Assembly: GCA_013398955.1 (NCBI GenBank)
Contig: VWPU01014059.1
Coordinates: forward strand, 806,001 to 870,000
Source: Callaeas wilsoni
Taxonomy: Eukaryota > Chordata > Aves > Passeriformes > Callaeidae
Direction: 5' to 3'
DNA: 64,000 bases
A program made the position numbers and the translations under genes. Shown here piece after piece: positions 35,866 through 46,990 of this stretch. Numbering within the stretch: the first letter of the stretch is position 1; every line of letters begins with the position of its first letter. The notes under the pieces were generated by a model that was given only the letters and a program-made list of their open reading frames with translations, made no database searches and was not told where the DNA came from.

Positions 35866-38706
35866 GATGAATGAGATAAAGACCAGAGCTGCAGTGTGAT
35901 AAATAAATGGCTCCAACATGCATCTCAGGAATATGTTGTAGATGAGGACTTTGACATCATTCATTATCTTGGGTAATTGAAAAGTTAAAGTTAGGGCTGT
36001 CATTAACACAAGAGATCTATGGAGGCAGTAAGTGTTTCAGCAGTTTTTTAGTTGGTCAACATTGCTGACGACAGGCTACAAAGAACTGACCAGAGCTACA
36101 GCCTCCGTCTTGATAGTCTATAGTCTAAGACAAGATGAGGCAGAAACAATATATTTGCACATATAACAGTATTTTCTTTAGAAACATCTGTGGTTTGTTT
36201 ATAGTATCTTCTTTTTGTAAGTAACTGCCTGTTACTCGTTGATGTCATTGTCGATGCGCATCAGGTACTGGTGCAATCCTCAATTGTTTAACCACTGGCT
36301 GAAGGGATGCTTTCTTACATTGCAATTCTGACTTTCCTACTTGCTGTAAAATGATTAAAAAAAAAAAAAAAAAGTCATGTTTCTGTTTCACAGCATGAAA
36401 TACAGCTGTTTCAAGACACTTATGGGGTGATTGTCCCCGTAGTTAAGGATTACAACAGTCTACCTGGGCAAAAATAAAGAAGTTTTTCTTGCATGCAGAA
36501 CATACAATACTATCTCAGGCTTTGTGCTATCCTGTCATATAACTTTTTTTTTTTCATAATGATCAGTATATACATATAAAGATACTATAGTTTACGCCCT
36601 CAGCTGCACTACATGAACATGAAAAACTAGGACAAAATGAGGCTGTCAGTCAAATTCATAAAGGTATACTATTGATGGGAAGCATCAAGGACTAATGTTT
36701 GAATTCATAAGTTTTATATTAGACTCATTTATATTCATCAAAATACTCAGTTTTAAAATTTCAGATTTTTTTTCTGCAGTCTCACAAAAGGAAAATATTT
36801 CTCATTTCCCTACACTCATAGTTATTTAACATCTTAAGGGAAATTAAACCTTTCTGTATGTTCAAATAATTTTTAAAAGTGATAATTTTGGTTAGAATTA
36901 ATATAGTTTCATAAGACAAAAGAGAGGAGAAGACAGAAAAATAAAAACCCCCAACAGTTCTTTTTACCCCGCAGTTTTCAATCTCATTCAAACTGAAAAG
37001 TAATAATTCTCAATAATGAGACTCACAGAATTTGAAGATAGAGACAAGGACATACACATTTAAGGATAGTCATTAGCCAATATATGTTTGATTCCAGATT
37101 GAAGCTGTATTCAGTCTTAGTCTAAATATTCTAGTTGATATCAATTTTTTATTTTGGGTAAACTGGTCCACAGTTTCTCTTTGGTGCTAAACATTTTTTT
37201 TTTAAATCTGGTGTAACAGACATTATTACTTTATCTAATGTATACTCTCATTCTCTCATATTGCAGCTACTGTTGTGTTTGCTTTTATTTTTAGATAATT
37301 CTAGCCAATTATCATATCCTTATCACACCTTCCTCACTAGTGTGCCCAGCTGCACATATACAGCCTATTTAAAGTATTCTTGTAAATAATTCCTTCTAAG
37401 TCCTAAATATTTGTTCATTTTCTCTAAGCTACTTTCAGTTTGCTAACAGAATTTGAATGAGGTGCCTCAGGTTCAAAAAACTGATCCTGCTTGGCAGTTC
37501 ATATTGTAAGCCAAGTATTCAGATATATTTCATATTTCATATTCATATTTCCTGAACACATTTGTGGTAACATGACAACAAAAGAAACAGGAAGAGTACT
37601 CAGGTGAGCAAAAAAATTATTTTACTAGTAGTTATGGTCATCTGGGATGGTAGTTGACATGAAACCGAGCAGTGTTACTTAGGAACATAAGCTGTGTGTG
37701 CTATTTGTTCAGATGTATCTTGCAGTGAACTGCAGTTATCTACTTTGTTTATCTAATGTAGCTGGCTGGCTGCAAAAGTTCTCTGTGTTAAACTATATTA
37801 GCATGATTGTCAATGTAAAATTAATTGACAAGCCTGGCAACTGGTAGAGCTATCCCTTCAGGGCTTGGAGGTTAAACATCTGTGTGAAGTGATGTTTCCT
37901 GAAAAGCTTTACGTAACTGTAGCAGTATTTTGGGCGAGCATTTAACCTTTCCACTGGTGGAAGTCAGCAATGAAGAAAGAACAGAACACAAGACACTTGA
38001 GTGAGCGTGCTGGGCCATAGCTTGCTGACAGCCTCACCATCATACCGAATGGGTAGAATGCTCAGGACATAGAGACTTTCATGGTCTGTCTTCATGTCTG
38101 TATACAATTGCATTTGAAACAAGGTGCTCGTCACCCAGACAATTTGTAGCATCTTTTACTGGAGGATTCTTTATCTTGAAATACTCATTTCTTACACATG
38201 GGTAAGAAAGGTTAGGTCAAACTCTTAATCAACAGTTTTTATCAGAGAAGAACGATAAGAGATAGAAACCAGGAGTCTTCTTGATTATCGATCCACTGCA
38301 GTTGTAGTCCGATATCTTAGCCAGGAAGCAATGATGGTTTCTTCATTTGAACTGCAGATTTTCTCTCACTAAAAATAAGTTTTTTATGATGCAACCCATT
38401 TTATTGTGAGGGAGAATGTATAATATGTATACACATTTTTAAAGCATGAATAAAATGATTGATAATGTGTCAGAGCTCTTGTTTCTTTTCTAATTCCAAT
38501 TTCAACTTAGAACTACAGCTAAAGATCATACACATCGTAAGACAGCTCACCATCATTAGTTTGCTGTGATACTGTTTTATAGCCACTTGAACCCATATCT
38601 ACTTTGAGTTAATAAAAGCAAAACTATACTCTCTTCTGAAAGCTCATTAGTTCTGAACCATAGGTAGAGGCAGGAACCATACCTACCCTCAGAGTCTTAC
38701 CTTGAG
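33411..38706. other. Mostly unique non-coding block
   Basis: No exon or transposon recognised in over 5 kb. It contains the ATC array at 35822-35865, a poly(A) run at about 36358-36373, and a pyrimidine-rich stretch at about 35150-35350 with short frames only. Confidence 0.5.
35806..35865. repeat. (TTG)4 followed by (ATC)n, about 14 units
   Basis: A short TTG run (35806-35817) leads through TTATT into an uninterrupted ATC array (35822-35865). On the minus strand it would read as a run of ATG codons (Met), which is an artefact of the repeat. Confidence 0.92.
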
Positions 38707-38880
38707 TCACACAATGATTTGGATTGGAAGGGATATTAAAGATCACCTAGTTCCAACCCCCCCCACCCCATCATGGGCAGGCAAACCTCTCATTAGACCC
38801 CGTTACTCAATACCCCATCCAGCCTGGCCTTGAACACTGCTGGGGTGGAGCAAAGGGATGATTCCATGGATGCAGCATGC
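38707..38880 (-). mobile_element. CR1 3' fragment, minus strand
   Basis: Reverse-complement CR1 3' end: 'ACACAATGATTTGGATTGGAAGGGA' then 'AAAGATCACCTAGTTCCAACCCC', then after a C-rich stretch 'CATCATGGGCAGGCAAACCTCTCATTAGACC', 'CATCCAGCCTGGCCTTGAACAC'. Homology fades after about 38860. Confidence 0.85.
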
Positions 38881-41089
38881 CTTGGAGAAGGTCCATTCCT
38901 GAGTAACAAGGAAAGCAGGACTCTATGTTCTGACTCTGCAGTAAAATGTGATGACATCCAAATAATACACTGGTGTTTATTTCTGAAATCATAAAATATG
39001 TTTAGTGCAACAAGGCACCTGAAGCAGTAGTTTCAGTGTGCTTCCTCATCCTTCCTCAAGTCAGAGAAAACACAGCAAAATAATCATTGATTACACCAAG
39101 TAATTATTTTACATTCAAGACTGTGTCAAGTGTCAGAAGTACTGCAAAAGTTTTAAGGTGAGCTCAAAAGGAGTCAGAATTTGAAAGCATATATTTGAGT
39201 AGTAAAGATTATTCAGGGATTTTTAAGTATAAGCAACTTAATTTGACTATATCAGGGTTTGTATTTCTTACTCATACACACTTGCTTACATTTTGTAAAT
39301 CTATGAAGGCTTCTCCCTAAACGAAGACTCTAAATGTCCAAAGTCTGCGATTGCTTTTTTTAAGTCTCATTCTTCTCCTTCCAAGTCTTGCTGTAGTCTT
39401 AAAAGGTTGGCATGCCTTCCTCAACATTTGCAGTTCATCCATTTCAGCTTGCAGATCACTCAGCATCCCATCTTCCCTGGAGAAAGGCTTATAATGTGAA
39501 TTCATGTGGGATAGGAAATCTTCCCATCATTATAATACATATTTTTATGAAGGAAAAACAGATCATGGATTTATGGCCAAGGCATAAAGTCCTAAGTGAG
39601 ACGCCTGTGGGAAAGCAGAGTAGGCTGTAGTTAGCAAAAAACCAGTCTAGCCATCAAACTTTATATTATATTATATTATATTATATTATATTATGTTATA
39701 TTATATTATATTATATTATATTATATTATATTATATTATTCTCAGTGCAAGGACAAGATCAATTGAAGTCAAATTAACTAATTAAAACCACAAAAAATAT
39801 GGCAGTCATGGGCATGAAATTATGATACGGCGTATTAATTTTTTTAAGCTATTGTTACCTCGACTTAGCATTTCTTCTGGTTTCTGTGTTTACAAAAATC
39901 TTTTAATTTTAAACCCTTGAGCATATTGGCAGAAATTATGTGAAAGGTTGTTAATTTGAAGCATGAAGTAGTGATTACACTAGGGAACACAGCAAGAAAT
40001 ATTAGCTTTATGCATATGGCAGTTTCATTTATTTGTATAAATGAATCATATATATTTAGTAATCTTGAAGAAATTGTTATTTTCATTACCAAAGCAACAA
40101 AGTACTTCTGCCAAAAATATTTATTTTTATTTATTGAATATTAATAGGGCTGCAGAGGAAAAAAAAAGAAAACTAAAATTTCACTGCCAATGGTCAGTGC
40201 CTAATTTCTAAGTGTCTATATCTAGTACAAAATTCATAGTTTTGACCTATGCTACAAGGGAGATCTGAGCACCAAGGGTAGAAATTCAAAATAGTCTCCT
40301 TACATCTGATCATGCTAGCAGATGGCTCTAAAAAACCCGCATAGAAAGCTATGAACGTATGCTGGAAATTCCATGAGAAGATGTGATATCCCATGGCAAG
40401 CTCAAAGAAAGCAGCTTTCCAACACCTGGAATGCATAGCCTTGAATTGGTCTTTCTAATCTACTACCTTTCTAGCAAAAGCACTACCTCTAATTATTTCA
40501 TGGAGACTACAGAGAAAGACAGTGAAAGATGTCAGGAAGATGGTTCTAAGCATTTAATTATTCTTTTTCTATGATTAATTCATCTTCTTAGAGCAGACAT
40601 GGTTTTTCATGGGTTTTTTTGTTGAACTAGAAGAGAGAAGTAGACTATTTTCATCTTTTTTCCAAACACAGGCTTATGGGCATTTTCATCAACAGTTGTT
40701 AACTTGTCAAGCAACCAGTAAAATGTAGGACTGAGAATAGAGGCCAATCTGTTAAATGAAGTTTTGCCTTTAGAAACTCAGGAATCTCTGTACCTAAATA
40801 CTAATGTTTTTAAGAAACTTGTTGCATCTGCCACTTAAGGCAGTTTGTTTATTATAATGGCCTTTGAGGGTGAAATTGAGACACAAAACGCATCAGCAGG
40901 CCTAGGAAATAATTCAAACTGTAAAAACAAATCAACATTTGAATCCTGTCTATTTTGGAAATGTGACCTGATGAGTGATGGGTGAATTTTTCAATGTTCA
41001 GAGGCTTGGATTAGATAAACAGAATAATTGAGTGATATTGTGGCTGTAGTAGAGTAATTTGAATTTTCTGTAGCCTGTCTAAACAAAAT
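38881..41089. other. Unique non-coding block
   Basis: No exon or transposon recognised apart from the TTATA array at 39661-39740. Frames are short. Confidence 0.5.
39661..39740. repeat. (TTATA)16 array
   Basis: Eighty bases of TTATA with one variant unit (TTATG at 39691-39695) and a final TTATT. Extremely AT-rich and likely to melt easily. Confidence 0.96.
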
Positions 41090-41655
41090 TGTCTCTTGGA
41101 GCCGAACTCAGACTTTATGTTTGTGAACTAATCCCACTGTGTTCATTTGGCTGCTGCTCATCTACTCCAGAGCAGAGCTTAACCCTATCATGTTGCTAAG
41201 TTGGAAGGCGTTGTACTTTCTTGCTCCCTTTTACGAATAACTATTCCCGAAGCCGTGAAGGAGGCACCGCACCTTCTCTGCCTCGCCTGAGCCCCCGGCG
41301 CCTCCTGAAGCCCCGAGGGACTCACTGCAGCCTCTCTGCCTCGCCTGAGCCAGCAGCACCCCCGCCACTTGTGGTCCTAGATGCACCAAAGGGGGAACCC
41401 CTTAACGGGTGGGAAACTCATGGTATTGCTTTTGGGGTTTTACTTTGGTTAATGTTGTTGTTTGCTTGTTTTGTTGTTTGTTTTGTCTTGTTACATAGAT
41501 ATATGCATTCTAGTAAAGAACTGTTATTTCTTTTCCTATATTTTTGCCTGTAATTTTTGAAGTCAAATTAATTTGGAGGGAGGGATTGTCTTTCCATCCC
41601 AGGAAGGTTTCCACCTTCCTTGGCAGACATTTGTCTTTCAAACCAAGACAAGACA
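41090..41655 (+). mobile_element. Probable ERVL-like LTR fragment, plus strand
   Basis: The block contrasts with its AT-rich flanks: a GC-rich segment with several CpG (41240-41410), then a T/G-rich stretch, then 'AGTAAAGAACTGTTATTTC' (41513), 'TATTTTTGCCTG' (41539), 'AATTTGGAGGGAGGG' (41570) and 'CCTTGGCAGACATTTGTCTTTCAAACCAAGACA' (41618-41650). These strings recall the 3' part of avian ERVL-type LTRs. The suggested start TGTCTCTTGG (41090) is an imperfect inverse of the end CCAAGACA. AGTAAA at 41513 could be the polyadenylation signal. No target duplication is found, so the edges and the family remain provisional. Confidence 0.48.
41275..41351 (+). repeat. 19-bp direct repeat with 58-bp spacing inside the LTR-like block
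   Basis: TCTCTGCCTCGCCTGAGCC occurs at 41275-41293 and again at 41333-41351, with related Pro/Ser-rich GC sequence between. It suggests an internal tandem duplication of about 58 bp in the GC-rich part of the LTR-like block. Confidence 0.85.
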
Positions 41656-41878
41656 GAGGATACTTACAGAAACATAAGCTTAACATATGGAAAACTTTCA
41701 GAATGTGGCACAACTGAAGATTAAATAAAGGACAGAAGTACCCACAGGACTACCTTACCCGTTCTTGATTCTGTGTCAGTACCCTCATTCTAAGTGAAAA
41801 CTCATCAAAGTATTCCCAAATTGTATTCGTCTCAGTTGCAAATAATAGCAGATATTAGTCTCCATCTGCCTTGGCCAG

Positions 41879-42025
41879 CCTCTTTCTCTTCTCTTTCACT
41901 CTTCTCTTTCACTCTTCTCTTTCTCTTTTTCTCTTTCTGTTTTTCTCTTTCTTTCTCTTTCTCTTTCTTTTTCTCTTTCTCTTCCTCTTTCTCTTTCTCT
42001 TTCTCTTTCTCTTTCTCTTTCTCTT

Positions 42026-42056
<31 letters not shown>

Positions 42057-42271
42057 TTCTTTCTCTTTCTCCCTCTCTTTCTCTTTCTTTATCTCTTTCT
42101 CTCATTCTCATTCTTTCNCTCTTTCTTTCTCTTTCTCTCTCTCTTTCTCTTTCTTTTTCTCTTTCTCTTCCTCTTTCTCTTTCTCTTTCTCTTCCTCTTT
42201 CTCTTTCTCTTTCTCTTCCTCTTTCTCTTTCTCTTTCTCTTCCTCTTTCTCTTTCTCTTTCTCTTCCTCTT

Positions 42272-42302
<31 letters not shown>

Positions 42303-42353
42303 TTCTTTCTCTTTCTCTCTCTCTTTTTCTTTCTCTTTCTCCCCTTTCTTCTC
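41879..42353. repeat. (CTTTCT)n pyrimidine array with 24-bp higher-order unit
   Basis: Nearly 475 bp of C/T with a six-base period. Between 42167 and 42286 the variant hexamer CTTCCT recurs every 24 bp (42167, 42191, 42215, 42239, 42263), each followed by three CTTTCT hexamers: five copies of a higher-order unit. One copy of the same arrangement sits at 41991. Flanking features are also repeated ('TTCTTTTTCTCTTTCTCTTC' at about 41966 and about 42151; 'CTCTCTTTCTCTTTCTTTCTC' at about 42045 and about 42292). A single N lies at 42118 between the two halves. All long frames here are low-complexity translations. Confidence 0.95.
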
Positions 42354-43922
42354 CTTCTTGCTCCTTCTCTTTCCATGAGTGCTTTTCACATGAGAGGCAC
42401 ACAGTCTTGGTTTTATGATCATCTTTACTTCAGTATAATTGTTTCAATGTGCTCACTATAGCTTTAATGCTTCAAGCCATAAAATTTAAAGACTTCAGAG
42501 AATTCACCTGAATGGAAAGAGTTCTTTATGGTTGAAAATGACATACACTGCTGTTAATTTAAATAAATACAAATAAACCCACAGAAGTGTTGTCCAGATG
42601 GTTTGTTTCTTTAGCAGAAATAATGTGGTGGGTCACAAATCCAGAGTTCATTAAGATTTAAAAAATCCATTTGCTAAAGAGAAAATGCAAAAGCTGCCAA
42701 TAAAAGCTTTTGCACAGCCACAAGAATACTGCTTTCAAACATCTTGAATTTTTAATGTATTTGGGAAGAAGGGGGAGTGGAGGAAGAGAATTAATACAGA
42801 CATTTCAAGGTGAAATATTTCAACATTTCTAATGGACTCTAAAATGTAAGCCCTGAAGCTCCTGTGTCTGTTACAGAACCAATGCAGTTGTGTCATTTAA
42901 ATTCAGAGAGGGCTTTTTCATTTCCAAAGAAAACATTCTGACCACACAAACTTAGGAAACATTTTAGCAGGCTAAAATCTTCATCAAATACCAAAGAATA
43001 TACTTTTGAATCTTCTCCTTTTTTTCCTTTCCTCTTTTTATCATCAATTTTTAATGTTCAAGGAGAACTTTTACTGTGTACCTTCTAAATTCTCTGACAT
43101 AAAGACTATCCAGAAAGTTATATTTGACAAATGCATTTTCTTATATATCAACACACCTTCCATTATAGTTTCTCAGAAAGATATATTCTTCCACTGTACT
43201 TGTAAGTATGGGTGGCACAAGTCCTGATGCTACATTCAAAAAACAAGACTTATATTTACCTTGGTGTTGCTTGATTTTCATTAATACTTAATAGCATAGG
43301 AGTTTATTCCTTTTTGACTTGTGCAGCATTTTCACTCAACAGTTCTCTCACTCTTTTGAATGAAACATTCTTATTTTTTGTTGTTTGGTTTAGTTTTTCC
43401 TCACTGAAACTATATCTCATTATAAACTTATGTACATTTGACCTTACATTTAAATCATGGTCTGTTCCAGTATGACTGTTTCCCAAGTACTTATATCATT
43501 AGATATTATCTGTTTTTCAGACCATTGCATGCTGGATTTTGTATGACCTGAGCTTTTTCTAGGATCAGTCTAATTTTATAATATTTTAGACCATGATCCT
43601 TATTTATTCTGGTTTATTTGATGTATTGCTGCATTTTCCCTCATATTGAAAAATTCTTCCAAGTTATTATAGTTATAAATGTAACTATTAACTTCGAATT
43701 TCTTTTTCTAAACTATTTTCATGTATGTTACATGAGACAGACACTATTACTGAATATTACAAATTGAAAATATTGAAAATTTGTGGGCAACTAAACTGTT
43801 TACAGATTTAGTCAGATATTTTTGATTTGGGCTCTTCCTACTCTTATGAAAGCAATATTTTAAAAGACTGATATAAAATATTGATATTAAATACTTGTAT
43901 CTTCCTAAAATATTCTATGGTT

Positions 43923-43969
43923 ACACACACACATATATATATATCTATACATATGTATGTATGTATGTC
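43923..43969. repeat. Compound (AC)n-(AT)n-(ATGT)n microsatellite
   Basis: ACACACAC passes into ATATATAT and then, after CTATACAT, into ATGTATGTATGT. A typical decaying compound microsatellite. Confidence 0.88.
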
Positions 43970-45383
43970 TTCATGACAGTTACCTCAGAAAAATGCATTT
44001 GTGACAGGAAAGATGGCAAAATAAAGAGGTGTGATGTTTTAAGGAGTTGGCAGTTGACTGAGTAGTTATACCCAAGAAAAATATAATCAGGTTATTAGAC
44101 ATGGACTGATGTGAAGTGATTTACCATGCATACTCCCAAAAAAAAATCATGCTCATGAAATTATTTCTGGAACACAGTTCTGTGGGTTTGCATATACAGA
44201 TAGATGCTTGCATGCATTTTCCTTAAATATTTAAGGAAGGCCAGTGAAAATCTGACCTACCTATTGAATAATCTGACCTAATATAATGGTAAGCATTTTC
44301 CCACTTTAAGAGAAGAATATGAAGGTGAGTTTTCTAGACATCATGTTTCTCAAAAGGGCTGGTGTCATTATCACACTCCTATTGCTTCCTCTCATTCGCT
44401 TAAGACTTTTTATCTCTGTCTTGTTTACCCTTTTGGTCAAGATGTCTATATTTTTAGGCAAAATCCCAATCTTACAAAATTTTAAGAAGTTCCAGCAGAG
44501 AGGTAAAATGTTCAAATGCCTGCCTGTTGTAAAAGTACTCACATTTTATTTTGCTGTGAACTTCATTTTATATTGAGTATATAATCCTCAGATAAATACA
44601 GAAGATTAGTCTTTCTTAATAAAATACACTTCTTAAAGTTGGTTCATGGAGCAATATATGCTCTTTTAAATGTAAAAAGTGTACACAATAAATATACTTT
44701 AAGCTTGGGACATTATTTTTAATAATCACTTTTCAGTTCTTTCTTATAAACTTCAAAGAATATTATATCAACATCAAGCATAAGGTAATAGGCTTTATTC
44801 TGACAATGTTCATCTATTTAAAAGCTGAACTGGACCTTTATTGCCACATTTTTATTCACAATACCAAGAAGGTATAATTTCCACATCCATTTACCTGATA
44901 ACACAGATGAGATTTTTTACATCATTTCCATAACTTGTACATTTTACTATGTGAAATATAAATATATTCTGGTTTTGTATGAAATAAAATTATTTTATAC
45001 TTTCCTGAAATTAACTAATTAATTTACCTGTGCAATCTAAATGGACATATGTTGATTTAATTCCAAACTGCACTATTTCCAGCTCAGGTATTTATGATGT
45101 ATTAAAGTTTTAGTTTCTATATGTATCCATAAATATACACAGGGAATAAAGTTAATAAAAAATGCGATATTTGTTTTACCTGAGCCCTGCAAAGCAGCTA
45201 TTATCTTAACTTCAAACATATTCCAGAGAAGTGATTTGAAAAGTAATGTTGGCATCTTTCTTTATTTTATAAGAACAAGACTGTCAATATATATTTTAAG
45301 AGAAAAATATATTTGCCAAAAAATCTTTTCTTAGATGGAATGAGAATATGTCCTGCAAACAAGAATTCCTGCTGTCTACTGTG

Positions 45384-45912
45384 TTAATAAATAATCAGAC
45401 ATATCTCGACTCTTCCCCACTTCTTCCCTTTTCCAGCCAGGCTAATCCCTGAAAGTTGTGCTGTGGGGTATCCATTTTCCTGATCAGCAAAGGAAGGGGC
45501 TCCTTTATTAGTCTGGTGAAGTATCCTTTTAACGAGCTTTGCCATTACTGAAGCTGCAATGTTTGCTGCAGTCTGACAATCTGGAGCAGAGTCTGTCCAG
45601 CAAATGATATGGGAGGAGTAAACCAAGGACTTCTCCTTGGTCTTGCAGAATGTTTCTGCTTATTCTGAGTGCGCTCCCCAGCTGTGCATAACTAAAAACA
45701 TTCTTTGTTCTTGATTACTGTTCTGTATTGCTTTCAGAATCACACATTTCCCACAGATTCAGCACTGGTTTGGCAGCCTGAATAGTTTCACCAGAGCGTG
45801 TTATAGGACAATGAAGTATTTCTCTTGCTCTATTAATATTACTTAAATCCTGCTGGGAAAAAGACATCCCTGGTGGTGAAACATTTGACCAGCCTTCAAC
45901 ATATACACACAT
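45384..45912 (-). other. Two adjacent minus-strand open frames of unknown nature
   Basis: Frames at 45912-45715 (65 codons) and 45626-45384 (80 codons, different phase) have mixed, non-repetitive composition: PPGMSFSQQDLSNINRAREI in the first and CQTAANIAASVMAKLVKRIL in the second. They read more like decayed protein sequence than the surrounding AT-rich frames and could be remnants of one retroelement or retrocopy reading toward lower coordinates. I recognise no family, and no splice sites or promoter mark a gene. Confidence 0.2.
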
Positions 45913-46749
45913 AATATCATTGGCAACTCTTTATCTCAGAAAGGTTAATTTTAGGATTTATATTCCTGGGCCATCTGAGACGACGTTTTAACGTTAAAAG
46001 ATACATAGTGCAGTAAGATAAAATAGAGCCTAACTGCAGAAAAAAAATCATTGCTGTGATTCTTTTTACTCCATCTAAGACGAAAACATTTTCTTTGACT
46101 TTCCTTTATTTCCATATTTTCATAACATTCCAGTGTTACTCTCACTTCCTCCACGTACCAGTATATTTGTATAACCCTTTGTATAGAGATATATAGATTC
46201 CTCCTTTTTCTTTTTATTTGCTTTTTTCTTTGTCTTTGTATTTTTTGTCTTTTTTTTTTTTTTTAATACTGTTCTATTTAAGGTGCACAAGAAAAAAAAT
46301 GGGGAAATATAAAAAGGATTGTAATACAATGTGCAACTTTTCTAATATTTCTCAAGGTAAACATCTCAAAATTAAGATAAAATCATTACAAAAATCTCAT
46401 AAGTTTTATTTAATTATTTATTTTTCTAGCAGAAGAAAAAATCACGAATAAATACCAGTGAACCAAAGGGAAAATACATGGTAATCCCTGTGTGCATGCA
46501 CCTTTAACAAGTGTTTTGTCTCTTTTCCAGTTTTATGAAAGTGCATAACTATTCCTTCTTTAAGAGAGAAGATTGATAAAGACTAGGACTGGAAAAACCT
46601 CTTGCTACAGTAACACAGTTCTGAACTGAGCCTTCATCTATGGTTGATCCTGAATCAACATTAATAAAATGCTCCTTTGTAGGACTAAAGTTGTGCAGAC
46701 TTCAAAATGTCAAAGAAGCGAGTGTAAAATTTTACAAATATTATAGAGG

Positions 46750-46794
<45 letters not shown>
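46750..46794. repeat. (TAGA)11 tetranucleotide array
   Basis: Eleven perfect TAGA units followed by TGGATG. It lies about 50 bp from the CR1 fragment that follows. Confidence 0.95.
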
Positions 46795-46844
46795 GGATGC
46801 AGTGAATTCACTTGGGTCAAATTTTAGAAGTAACTATGGAAACT

Positions 46845-46990
46845 AACTTTTCTCTGAAGATATTAAAAATCTACTTGGTCATGACCCTGTGCCACCTACT
46901 CTAGGTGAACCTGCTTTAGCAGGGGAGTTGAAATAGATAATCACCAGACGTCCCTTCCAACCCCAACTATTATGTGATTCTGTGATATTT
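46845..46990 (+). mobile_element. CR1 3' end, plus strand
   Basis: 'GAAGATATTAAAAATCTACTTGG' (46856), 'ACTCTAGGTGAACCTGCTTTAGCAGGGGAGTTGAAATAGATAATC' (46898-46942) and 'TCCCTTCCAACCCCAACTATTATGTGATTCTGTGAT' (46951-46986) match the CR1 terminus (GGTGAACCTGCTTTGGCAGGGGGTTGGACTAGATGATC ... TTCTGTGATTCTGTGA) in order. Only the terminal 145 bp is present. Confidence 0.88.

Larger units (their letters stand above)
42354..46749. other. Mostly unique non-coding block
   Basis: No exon or transposon that I can support. It includes an AC/AT/ATGT run (43923-43969), a T-rich run (46236-46264), and two neighbouring minus-strand frames at 45384-45912 discussed separately. Confidence 0.5.

Noticed and set aside
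41221..41553. 110-codon frame with Pro/Ser-rich N-terminus and a hydrophobic segment, resembling a small membrane protein
   Set aside because: It lies inside the ERVL-like LTR block and its hydrophobic part translates a T/G-rich low-complexity stretch. No splice or promoter evidence.
41794..42461. Overlapping frames of 95-196 codons, Phe/Ser/Leu or Arg/Glu/Lys rich
   Set aside because: Translations of the CTTTCT hexamer array; they also run across an N.
45986..45999. Perfect 14-bp palindrome TTTTAACGTTAAAA
   Set aside because: Several are expected by chance in AT-rich DNA of this length.
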